Assembly: GCF_000420085.1 (NCBI RefSeq)
Contig: NZ_ATUG01000002.1
Coordinates: 2,170,001-2,234,000, forward strand
Direction: 5' to 3'
DNA: 64,000 nucleotides
Source: Desulfospira joergensenii DSM 10085
GTDB lineage: Bacteria; Desulfobacterota; Desulfobacteria; Desulfobacterales; Desulfobacteraceae
In this document: piece by piece, positions 7,585 to 15,324 of the stretch
Numbering within the stretch: the first letter of the stretch is position 1
Layout of the letters: each line of letters starts with the position of its first letter
Notes under the pieces: model-generated
Databases searched by the model: none
Told to the model about the DNA's origin: nothing
Seen by the model: only the letters and a program-made list of their open reading frames with translations
Made by a program: the position numbers and the translations under genes

Positions 7585-9981
7585 ATGACAGATGACAGCA
7601 GTACAATCACCCCTGAAATAGTGAACGATGACGAAGAATCTGTAAAGGAAGGTCAGCTGGTAGAGCAGAGCTTTAAACCTGAAATTTTATATCTGGTTCC
7701 CATTACGGGCCGTCCCCATCTGCCGGCCCAGGTTCAGCCCCTGGTGGTCAATAAAAAGCGGTGGGAAGAGACCCTGATGAAGGCGTCCAAGGATTCAAAA
7801 AACCTCATGGGCCTCACCTACCTGAGCAATGTAACGGGAAAATATATTTACAAGGAAGACTTCCCCGAGGTGGGATGCGTGGTCAGAATGCTCAACATGG
7901 TGGAGGTGGAGGGCAATATCCAGTTCATTGCCCAGGGCCTCGAGCGGTTCAGGATCAAGAAATTTTTATCGGACAAGCCCCCCTTTGTGGCCCAGGTGGA
8001 ATACTTTGAAAAACAGGATGAGGATGCAGACAAGCTCAAAGCCTATGCCATTGCCATCATTTCGTCCATCAAGCAGCTTCTGTCCCTCAATCCCCTCTAT
8101 TCCGAGGAACTTAAGCAATACCTGGGCCGTTTCAGTCCGGACCAGCCCTCCCCCCTGGCTGATTTTGCCGCCGGAATCACCACGGCCTCCGGGGATGAAC
8201 TCCAGAAGATCCTGGAAACCGAGTCGGTCATCGAGAGGATGAAACAGGTGATGATGCTCCTCCAAAAGGAGATTGAGATCGCCAAGCTCCAGACCAAGAT
8301 CCAGAAGGATATCAATGTCCAGGTGGATGAAAACAAACGAAAATTCTTTCTAAGGGAGCAGCTCAAGGCCATTCAGAAGGAACTCGGCATTCAAAAGGAC
8401 GACAAGACCAGTGATGTGGATAAGTTTAAGGAGAAATTTGCCAAACTCGACCCCCCCGAACACGTGATCAAGCGGTTTGAAGAGGAAATTGAAAAACTCT
8501 CCGTCCTGGAAACCGGTTCTTCCGAATACGGGGTGACCCGGAATTATCTGGACTGGGTCACCTCCTTTCCCTGGGGGGTCCATTCCCGGGACAACATCGA
8601 TATCGCCAGGGCGGAAACCATCCTGGAGCGGGACCATGCCGGGCTTTCCGATGTTAAGGAGAGGATCATCGAGTTCTTTGCGGCCGGTGTTTACAAGAAA
8701 GACATCTCCGGGTCCATTATCCTGTTCGTGGGTCCTCCCGGCGTGGGCAAAACCTCCATCGGCAAATCCATTGCCGAGGCCCTGGGGAGAAAATTTTACC
8801 GGTTCAGTCTGGGCGGCATGCGGGACGAGGCCGAGATCAAGGGGCATCGCCGGACCTATGTGGGCGCCCTGCCCGGGAAGATGGTCCAGGCCCTGAAGGA
8901 CACCGGGGTGGCCAATCCCGTGATCATGCTGGACGAGGTGGACAAGATCGGGGCCTCCTACCAGGGAGATCCTGCATCGGCCCTGCTGGAGGTTCTGGAT
9001 CCGGAACAGAATTCCGAATTCTTGGATCATTACCTGGATCTGCGCATCGACCTGTCCAAGGTATTGTTCATCTGTACGGCCAACCAGCTGGATACCATTC
9101 CAGGCCCTCTTTTGGACCGTATGGACCGGATCAACCTGTCCGGGTATATCACGTCGGAAAAGATGGAAATCGCCAGGAAGCACCTGTGGCCGAAGCTCTT
9201 GAAACGGAACAAGCTGACCTCCTCCATTATCACCATTACCGATCCCACCATCCGCCACCTCATCGAAGGGTATGCCCGGGAAGCCGGGGTCAGGAACCTG
9301 GAAAAGATGCTCAACAAGATCATCAGAAAGAGCATCGTCCGGATTTTAAAAGAGAAAAAAGAGAAGATCCGGATCAATATTCAGTCCCTGGAAAAGCTAC
9401 TGGGGCCGCCCATGTTCAAAAAAGAAAAACAGATGAGAGGGGTGGGCATTGTAACGGGCCTGGCCTGGACTTCCATGGGCGGGGCCACCCTCCCCATAGA
9501 GGCCATAAAAGTCCACGATAAGACCTCCGGGATCAAGCTGACCGGAAAACTGGGTGAGATCATGCAGGAATCGGCCAACATCGCCATATCCCATGTCCGG
9601 GCAAACTCAAAGGAGTTTGGAATCAAACCCGATTATTTTGATTCTTCCTTCATCCATGTCCATGTTCCCGAGGGGGCAACCCCCAAGGACGGACCCAGCG
9701 CCGGGGTTACCCTGACCACGGCCCTTGTCTCCCTTGCCAGGGGAAAGGCCGTCAACCGGCCCCTGGCCATGACCGGGGAGATTACCCTGACCGGGGAAGT
9801 CCTCCCCGTGGGAGGGATCAAGGAAAAGATCATCGCGGCCCGCCGTATCGGGATCAGGGAAATCATCCTGCCCCAGGGCTGCATGTCTGATTTCAAGAAA
9901 CTCCCCGACCATATCAAGGAGGGGATTGAGTTCCATTTTGCCAGGACCTATAAGGATGTGTACAAGGTGGTGTTCGGGTAA
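7585..9981 (+). CDS. lon: Lon ATP-dependent protease
   Basis: This 798-aa protein carries the LonA layout: an N-terminal substrate-binding domain (about 30-230), a coiled-coil region (KLQTKIQKDINVQVDENKRK), an AAA+ module with Walker A GPPGVGKT at 383-390 and Walker B VIMLDEVDKI, and a C-terminal protease domain. The catalytic dyad is visible as Ser705 in KDGPSAG and Lys746 in GGIKEK. It degrades misfolded and regulatory proteins in the cytosol. It stands alone between two terminators, so it is probably monocistronic. Confidence 0.98.
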   Translation: MTDDSSTITPEIVNDDEESVKEGQLVEQSFKPEILYLVPITGRPHLPAQVQPLVVNKKRWEETLMKASKDSKNLMGLTYLSNVTGKYIYKEDFPEVGCVVRMLNMVEVEGNIQFIAQGLERFRIKKFLSDKPPFVAQVEYFEKQDEDADKLKAYAIAIISSIKQLLSLNPLYSEELKQYLGRFSPDQPSPLADFAAGITTASGDELQKILETESVIERMKQVMMLLQKEIEIAKLQTKIQKDINVQVDENKRKFFLREQLKAIQKELGIQKDDKTSDVDKFKEKFAKLDPPEHVIKRFEEEIEKLSVLETGSSEYGVTRNYLDWVTSFPWGVHSRDNIDIARAETILERDHAGLSDVKERIIEFFAAGVYKKDISGSIILFVGPPGVGKTSIGKSIAEALGRKFYRFSLGGMRDEAEIKGHRRTYVGALPGKMVQALKDTGVANPVIMLDEVDKIGASYQGDPASALLEVLDPEQNSEFLDHYLDLRIDLSKVLFICTANQLDTIPGPLLDRMDRINLSGYITSEKMEIARKHLWPKLLKRNKLTSSIITITDPTIRHLIEGYAREAGVRNLEKMLNKIIRKSIVRILKEKKEKIRINIQSLEKLLGPPMFKKEKQMRGVGIVTGLAWTSMGGATLPIEAIKVHDKTSGIKLTGKLGEIMQESANIAISHVRANSKEFGIKPDYFDSSFIHVHVPEGATPKDGPSAGVTLTTALVSLARGKAVNRPLAMTGEITLTGEVLPVGGIKEKIIAARRIGIREIILPQGCMSDFKKLPDHIKEGIEFHFARTYKDVYKVVFG

Positions 9982-10003
9982 GAGTCAAAAGTTGAAAGTC
10001 TGA

Positions 10004-10042
10004 AGTCCAAAGCCGGGTAAAATTCCCGGCTTTGGACTTTCT
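10004..10042. terminator. bidirectional terminator between lon and the PfkB gene
   Basis: A 14-bp stem (10004-10017 with 10025-10038, AGTCCAAAGCCGGG) and 7-nt loop lie between convergent genes. T-rich sequence follows on the plus side and A-rich sequence precedes it. Confidence 0.8.
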
Positions 10043-10062
10043 GCTTTTGGCTTTCGCCTTTA

Positions 10063-11037
10063 TTAAATGAGTCTCCGGATTCTCTCCCACCCCTGTTCCG
10101 GGATCTGGGCGCCCATGACCTGGCAGACCTCATAACCGCAGGCAGAGCCGAGACGGCCGCATTTTTCAATGTCAAATCCCTGGGCCAGGCCAAAGAGGAA
10201 ACCGGCGGCCCACAGGTCCCCGGCCCCTGTTGTGTCCTTGGGATCCCTTCCCCGGACCGGATCGATCCGGAAGACCTGATTCCCATGGCTGACCCAGGAA
10301 CCCCGCGGCCCCACCTTTAAAACGGCCCAGGTTACATTTTCAGACAAGGTCTCCAGGGCTTTTTCTTCATCCTCAACCCCGGTAAAGGCCCTGGCCTCGT
10401 CCTCATTGGCAATGAGGATGTCCACATATTCTTTGACCAGGTCGTCGAGCAGGTCTTTTGAGGCATTGACCACCTCAAAGCTGGCCAGATCCAGGGCGAT
10501 CCTGGAACCGGCATCCCTGGCGGCCCGGATACAGGCTTTCATCAGTTCAGGATTGAAAAGCAGGTAGCCTTCGATCACGGCGATGTCCGTATCCTGGAAA
10601 AGTTCGGGAACCATTTTTTCCGGATCCATTTCCGTGGATGCCCCCAGGTCTGTGAACATGGAGCGCTGGGCATCCGGGGTGACCACGGAGAGCACCTTGC
10701 CCGTGGGGGAGCCGGACAGGGTGAGCCTGGGCTCCACCCCGCAGGAGCGGATCTGATTTTCAAACAGGTCTCCGTAGGTATCCATGCCCCGGGTTCCGAT
10801 GAACCGGGCCTTTCCCCCCAGGTTTCCCACCCCAACGATGGTGTTGCAGGCGGCTCCGCCGGGTACGATGATCGGGACCTCCGGGCTTTTGTCCAGAATC
10901 TGCCGGATCTCCGGATCATCGTGGTAGGTCATTCCGCCTTTTTCCTTTCCCAGGTCTTTTAAAAACTGATCGCTTTCATTGATCAGTACATCCACCAGCG
11001 CAGATCCGATGCCGGTGATTCGTTTCATTTCTTTCAT
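10063..11037 (-). CDS. PfkB-family carbohydrate/nucleoside kinase
   Basis: The 324-aa product has the ribokinase/adenosine-kinase fold: an N-terminal GIGSALVDVLI, the first signature in PGGAACNTIVGVGNLGGKARFIG and the second signature DTTGAGDLWAAGFLFG with the catalytic Asp. ATG 11037 is preferred over 11094 because AAGGAG precedes it at a normal distance. Sequence around ALVDVLI and the metK/ahcY neighbourhood suggest an adenosine-kinase-like enzyme that would remove adenosine released by AhcY. That assignment is inference; a sugar kinase is not excluded. Confidence 0.85.
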   Translation of the reverse strand: MKEMKRITGIGSALVDVLINESDQFLKDLGKEKGGMTYHDDPEIRQILDKSPEVPIIVPGGAACNTIVGVGNLGGKARFIGTRGMDTYGDLFENQIRSCGVEPRLTLSGSPTGKVLSVVTPDAQRSMFTDLGASTEMDPEKMVPELFQDTDIAVIEGYLLFNPELMKACIRAARDAGSRIALDLASFEVVNASKDLLDDLVKEYVDILIANEDEARAFTGVEDEEKALETLSENVTWAVLKVGPRGSWVSHGNQVFRIDPVRGRDPKDTTGAGDLWAAGFLFGLAQGFDIEKCGRLGSACGYEVCQVMGAQIPEQGWERIRRLI

Positions 11038-11151
11038 GGTCTTTTCTCCTTGATAAGTTGGTGCCAGATTGGAAAAAACCAAATGGGTTGTCAAGGAAAT
11101 TTTTAAATTTATGCAAATATAAACATATATTGATATATTTCTTCCGCGCCA

Positions 11152-11180
11152 TTGACAAACAAAGAATAAAGCATGATAAT
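11152..11180 (+). promoter_or_regulatory. sigma-70-type promoter of metK
   Basis: TTGACA (11152-11157), a 17-bp spacer and GATAAT (11175-11180) lie about 70 bp before the metK ATG. No SAM riboswitch fold is apparent in the leader. Confidence 0.75.
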
Positions 11181-11251
11181 AGCCATTTGAATGGAATTCT
11201 ATGATTCAATGTTTGATTGACATATAAAAACATAAAGCGAAGGAGTGTCAA

Positions 11252-12424
11252 ATGCCGGAAAAAGGTTCTTCATTATTTACATCTGAATCCGTTACAGAGG
11301 GCCATCCCGATAAGGTGGCAGATGCCATTTCAGACAGTATTCTGGATGCCATCATGGCCGAAGACAAAAAATGCAGGGTAGCCTGCGAAACCCTGGTTAC
11401 CACAGGCCTTGCCATGGTTGCAGGGGAAATCACCACAGATTGCTACGTGGATATCCCGGACGTGGTCCGGAACACCATCAAGGATATCGGGTATAACTCT
11501 TCCTCCATGGGATTTGACTGGCAGACCTGTTCGGTCATCACCAGCATCGACCAGCAGTCCCAGGACATTGCCCAGGGTGTAAATGAAGGAGACGGCCTGT
11601 TCAAGGAGCAGGGTGCCGGGGACCAGGGACTCATGTTCGGGTTTGCCACCAATGAAACCCCGGAACTCATGCCCATGCCCATCACCTATGCCCACCAGCT
11701 GACCAAACGGTTGAGCCAGGTGAGGAAAAACGGGGCCCTGGATTTCTTACGGCCCGACGGTAAATCCCAGGTCACCATCGAATATGTGGACGGGAAGCCC
11801 AGACGCGTGGATACGGTTGTGGTCTCCAGCCAGCATTCTCCCGACGTCTCCTATGATGATCTGAAATCTTCCATTATCAAGGAAGTCATTAAAAAGGTGA
11901 TCCCGGAGGATATGATCGACGGAGATACCCGGTTTTTCATCAACCCCACAGGCCGGTTTGTTGTGGGCGGCCCCATGGGGGACTGCGGTGTCACCGGACG
12001 AAAGATCATCGTTGATACCTACGGCGGCCAGGGCAGCCACGGGGGCGGATGTTTTTCAGGCAAGGATCCCTCCAAGGTGGACAGGAGTGCCTCTTACATG
12101 GGCAGGTATGTTGCCAAAAACATCGTGGCTTCGGGCATTGCCGATAAATGCGAGGTCCAGGTGGCCTATGCCATCGGCGTGGCAGAACCGGTTTCCCTTT
12201 TGGTTGATTTTATGGGAACCGGCAGGGTTGATCAGATAAAGGCCGTTGATATCGTAAAAGAGGTGTTTGACCTGAGGCCGGCCGCCATCATCTCCACCCT
12301 TGACCTGCTGCGCCCCATTTACAGGAAGACCTCTTCCTATGGACATTTCGGCAGAAAAGATCCTGATTTCTATTGGGAAAGAACCGACAAGGCGGATCAG
12401 ATAAGGGATCTTGCCGGATTATAG
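11252..12424 (+). CDS. metK: S-adenosylmethionine synthetase
   Basis: The 390-aa sequence matches MetK throughout. It starts FTSESVTEGHPDKVADAISD with the ATP-binding His, includes the methionine-binding/active loop GAGDQGLMFGFATNETPELM, and has GGQGSHGGGCFSGKDPSKVD near the phosphate site. It makes SAM from Met and ATP in the cytosol. GAAGGAG lies 9 nt upstream of the ATG. It is followed by ahcY in the same direction, so synthesis of SAM and recycling of SAH are encoded together. Confidence 0.98.
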   Translation: MPEKGSSLFTSESVTEGHPDKVADAISDSILDAIMAEDKKCRVACETLVTTGLAMVAGEITTDCYVDIPDVVRNTIKDIGYNSSSMGFDWQTCSVITSIDQQSQDIAQGVNEGDGLFKEQGAGDQGLMFGFATNETPELMPMPITYAHQLTKRLSQVRKNGALDFLRPDGKSQVTIEYVDGKPRRVDTVVVSSQHSPDVSYDDLKSSIIKEVIKKVIPEDMIDGDTRFFINPTGRFVVGGPMGDCGVTGRKIIVDTYGGQGSHGGGCFSGKDPSKVDRSASYMGRYVAKNIVASGIADKCEVQVAYAIGVAEPVSLLVDFMGTGRVDQIKAVDIVKEVFDLRPAAIISTLDLLRPIYRKTSSYGHFGRKDPDFYWERTDKADQIRDLAGL

Positions 12425-12582
12425 AGTTTGAACGAAAATTCACCCATATACGGCGATGCTTTATAAGATTTAGATCCTCACGTACTGCAGTGCAGTATGC
12501 TCCGGTTTAAACCTTTCACGCGCCTGATACCTGGGAAAATTATCATCCAAACTCAGGTTTTAAGAATTTAAGGAGTAAAATT
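12425..12582 (+). promoter_or_regulatory. structured leader upstream of ahcY
   Basis: This 158-bp spacer holds a small dyad ACTGCA-G-TGCAGT near 12485-12497, a self-complementary GGTTTAAACC, and ACCTG/CAGGT arms about 30 nt apart before the ahcY ribosome site (AAGGAG). It does not match what I know of SAH riboswitches. No clear -35/-10 pair was found. It may be an RNA element or a dispersed extragenic repeat. Confidence 0.35.
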
Positions 12583-14028
12583 ATGTTGGATAGCAAAAAA
12601 AGCAATGGGGTTATCGATCTTGATCTGAATTTGAAGTACAAGGTCAAGGATATCGGGCTGGCCGAGGAAGGGCATAAGGACATGCAATTGTCTGAAAAGG
12701 AAATGCCCGGGCTCATGGCCATCCGGGAAAAATACGGCCCTTCAAAACCCCTTAAGGGTCTCAAGATCATGGGCAGCCTTCACATGACCATCCAGACGGC
12801 CATGCTCATTGATACCCTTTATGAACTGGGAGCGGATCTGAGATGGGCCTCGTGCAATATCTTTTCCACCCAGGACCATGCAGCCGCGGCCATTGCCGAG
12901 AAAGGGTCCGCCGCCGTGTTCGCCTGGAAAGGCGAAACCCTGGAGGAATTCTGGTGGTGCACGGAACAGGCCCTGCTCTGGCCCGACGGATCCGGACCCG
13001 ACCTCATCGTTGACGACGGGGGGGACGCCACCCTGTACGTTCATCAGGGCGTGAAGATTGAAAAGGAGCCTGCCCTTCTGGAAAAGGAAACCGGCAGCCT
13101 GGACGAAAAATGTCTCATGGACCGGCTCCGGGTTTCCCAGGGCCGGAACCCGGAACTCTGGACGAAAATCGCAGAAAATATCCGCGGGGTTTCCGAGGAA
13201 ACCACCACCGGTGTTCACCGGCTCTACCATCTGGCGGCAAAGAATGAGCTTCTGTTCCCGGCCATCAATGTGAACGACTCTGTGACCAAGTCCAAGTTTG
13301 ATAATCTCTACGGCTGTCGGGAGTCCCTGGCCGACGGCATCAAGCGGGCCACGGACGTGATGATTGCCGGAAAAACAGTGGTGATTGCCGGATACGGAGA
13401 TGTGGGAAAAGGATGCGCCGCTTCCATGAAAGGATACGGGGCCATTGTCATGGTTACCGAGATCGATCCCATCTGTGCTCTCCAGGCCGCCATGGAAGGC
13501 TATCCAGTGGTGACCATGGAAGAAGCCGCCAAGGTCGGCGATATTTTCGTAACCGCCACGGGCAACTACCATGTCATCAAGGGTGAGCATATAAAGCAGA
13601 TGAAGGATGAGGCCATTATCTGTAATATCGGCCATTTTGACAATGAAATCGAAATGTCCTCTCTCACCGACAATCCCAAGAACGTGAAAATCAATATCAA
13701 GCCCCAGGTGGATAAATGGACCCTGGAGTCGGGCAGGTCTGTGATTGTCCTGGCCGAAGGGCGTCTGGTCAACCTGGGATGCGCCACCGGCCATCCCAGT
13801 TTTGTCATGAGCAACAGCTTTTCCAACCAGACCCTGGCCCAGATCAAGCTGGCCACGGAAAAACTGGAAAACAAGGTCTATACCCTGCCCAAGGAACTGG
13901 ACGAGGAGGTGGCAAGACTCCATCTGAAAAATCTGTCCGTCAACCTTACCCGGCTGAGCCGGGAACAGGCCGATTACCTGGGTATTTCCCCTGAAGGACC
14001 TTTTAAGCCCGATCATTACAGGTATTAA
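12583..14028 (+). CDS. ahcY: S-adenosylhomocysteine hydrolase
   Basis: The 481-aa protein carries the AhcY hallmarks: LHMTIQTAMLIDTL and SCNIFSTQDHAAAAIA near the N-terminus, the NAD-binding glycine loop GYGDVGKGCA, NIGHFDNEI, and the C-terminal GHPSFVMSNSFSNQ and PDHYRY end. It cleaves SAH to adenosine and homocysteine using bound NAD, relieving product inhibition of methyltransferases. The length and WWCTEQAL/DDGGDATL region fit the longer bacterial form. AAGGAG lies 8 nt before the ATG. Confidence 0.98.
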   Translation: MLDSKKSNGVIDLDLNLKYKVKDIGLAEEGHKDMQLSEKEMPGLMAIREKYGPSKPLKGLKIMGSLHMTIQTAMLIDTLYELGADLRWASCNIFSTQDHAAAAIAEKGSAAVFAWKGETLEEFWWCTEQALLWPDGSGPDLIVDDGGDATLYVHQGVKIEKEPALLEKETGSLDEKCLMDRLRVSQGRNPELWTKIAENIRGVSEETTTGVHRLYHLAAKNELLFPAINVNDSVTKSKFDNLYGCRESLADGIKRATDVMIAGKTVVIAGYGDVGKGCAASMKGYGAIVMVTEIDPICALQAAMEGYPVVTMEEAAKVGDIFVTATGNYHVIKGEHIKQMKDEAIICNIGHFDNEIEMSSLTDNPKNVKINIKPQVDKWTLESGRSVIVLAEGRLVNLGCATGHPSFVMSNSFSNQTLAQIKLATEKLENKVYTLPKELDEEVARLHLKNLSVNLTRLSREQADYLGISPEGPFKPDHYRY

Positions 14029-14049
14029 GTATCAGGGTATTAAAGTTCC

Positions 14050-14079
14050 GGGGCCGGCTTTTAAAGCCGGCCCCTTTTT
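14050..14079 (+). terminator. intrinsic terminator after ahcY
   Basis: GGGGCCGGC (14050-14058) pairs with GCCGGCCCC (14066-14074) over a 7-nt loop and is followed by TTTTT. Confidence 0.95.
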
Positions 14080-14224
14080 ATCTGCGACGGATCTCATTTC
14101 TTTTCCTGCCTTTTCTTCCCAGGGTCTGGTCGCAAAATAAATTGACAATTTTATTGCCTTAGATCCCGGAGAATTATATAAAGACTAGTTATGGGGAAAA
14201 ATCGTCCACCCGGGAAATCCCCCC
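14080..14224. other. leader region before the chemotaxis cluster
   Basis: The stretch is AT-rich. A TTGACA at 14142-14147 has no -10 at proper distance; TTGCCT (14154-14159) with TATATA (14175-14180) is a weak alternative. No RNA gene was recognised. Confidence 0.3.
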
Positions 14225-14404
14225 ATGTTTATTTTAAGCAGAATCCGTCGGAGCAGAGGAAGGGATCCTTTTGAGGATCAGGCTCTTGTTTTTATCCATC
14301 GGACCGGCAATGGCTCGGGGCAGGCCGGAAAAAAACAATTCGCCCGGGCCGCTTCCTCTGATGGAGAAAGAGAATTTAATTCAATGGGAATGATAACCGA
14401 ATGA
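14225..14404 (+). CDS. possible 59-aa leader ORF coupled to the CheV-like gene
   Basis: ATG 14225 opens a 60-codon frame that ends in a TGA overlapping the next start (ATGA at 14401-14404). The product is basic and polar (LSRIRRSRGRDPFED near the start) with no domain I recognise. No convincing ribosome site precedes it. Support is only the exact stop/start overlap, so it may be chance. Confidence 0.3.
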   Translation: MFILSRIRRSRGRDPFEDQALVFIHRTGNGSGQAGKKQFARAASSDGEREFNSMGMITE

Positions 14405-15324
14405 AAGACCTGGGAATTTTGCTTGAATCCGGGACCAACGAGATGGAACTGCTGACCGTGGTGGTCAATGCCCAGCCCTTTGGAATGAATGTGGCAAAGG
14501 TGCAGTCCATCCAGCAGTATGACCCCGGGGCCATCACCGCACTGCCCGAGGCGGAAAAGGGTGTGCTGGGTATGCTTTTGTACAGGGATACCACCATTCC
14601 GGTACTCGATCTTGCCCGGATTCTGGATATTGACCTTGACCGCGGCGAAGTTGAACCCCTTCGTGAAATTATTGTTGTTACCGAGTTCAACAATTCCGTT
14701 ACCGGATTCAGGGTTCAGGGGGTGAAAAGGATTCACCGTCTTTCCTGGAAAGAATTTGTGCCTCTGGATCAGCTTTTTGAAGACAACGCCTGCTTTACCG
14801 GATCGGTAAATATTGAAAACAGCCAGGTCCTGGTTCTGGACCTGGAGTATATCCTCTCCAGCTTCTTTCCGGATCAGGTCATTGAAGAGGTCGATGAAGA
14901 GATGATCCAAAAGGGAAATACAATTTCCAGGGATCAGCTGGAAATCGTTTTTGCAGAAGATTCACCGACCATCCAGAAGGGGGTGTTCTCGGCTCTGAAA
15001 AAGGCCGGATTTGAAAAAATCACCCCATTTTTAGATGGCGAGAAAGCCTTGAATTATATCAGGAGTCATTATAAAACAGGTAAAAAACAAGAATTGAACC
15101 ATGTTGTTTTGATCACGGATATAGAAATGCCGAGAATGGACGGTCTCACCCTGTGCCGGGTTATCAAACAGGATCCGGAACTGCACCCCATTTTTGTGGT
15201 CATTTTTTCCAGCCTGATCAACAGCCAGATGATCGCCAAATGTGAACAGGTCAAATCAGACGACTATGTTACCAAACCGGAAACAAACCGGCTCATCACC
15301 ATTCTTGATCAAAGGTGCGGATGA
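14401..15324 (+). CDS. CheV-type coupling protein (CheW domain plus receiver)
   Basis: The 307-aa protein has a CheW-like domain (about 15-165: LLTVVVNAQPFGMNVAKVQS, MLLYRDTTIPVLDLARIL) followed by a receiver domain (about 178-305). The receiver carries acidic residues in IVFAEDSPTIQKG, phospho-acceptor D240 in VLITDIEMPRMDG and K in the YVTKPE segment. CheV proteins link CheA to receptors and tune it by phosphorylation. It overlaps cheA by 4 bp (ATGA at 15321-15324), so the two are coupled. Confidence 0.88.
   Translation: MKDLGILLESGTNEMELLTVVVNAQPFGMNVAKVQSIQQYDPGAITALPEAEKGVLGMLLYRDTTIPVLDLARILDIDLDRGEVEPLREIIVVTEFNNSVTGFRVQGVKRIHRLSWKEFVPLDQLFEDNACFTGSVNIENSQVLVLDLEYILSSFFPDQVIEEVDEEMIQKGNTISRDQLEIVFAEDSPTIQKGVFSALKKAGFEKITPFLDGEKALNYIRSHYKTGKKQELNHVVLITDIEMPRMDGLTLCRVIKQDPELHPIFVVIFSSLINSQMIAKCEQVKSDDYVTKPETNRLITILDQRCG

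Noticed and set aside
12742..14016. 424-codon open frame antisense to ahcY
   Set aside because: Composition is rich in Gly, His, Gln and Val as expected for an antisense shadow, and ahcY is certain on the other strand.
14142..14147. TTGACA as -35 box before the CheV-like gene
   Set aside because: No -10 hexamer at 15-19 bp; the nearest TATATA is 27 bp away.
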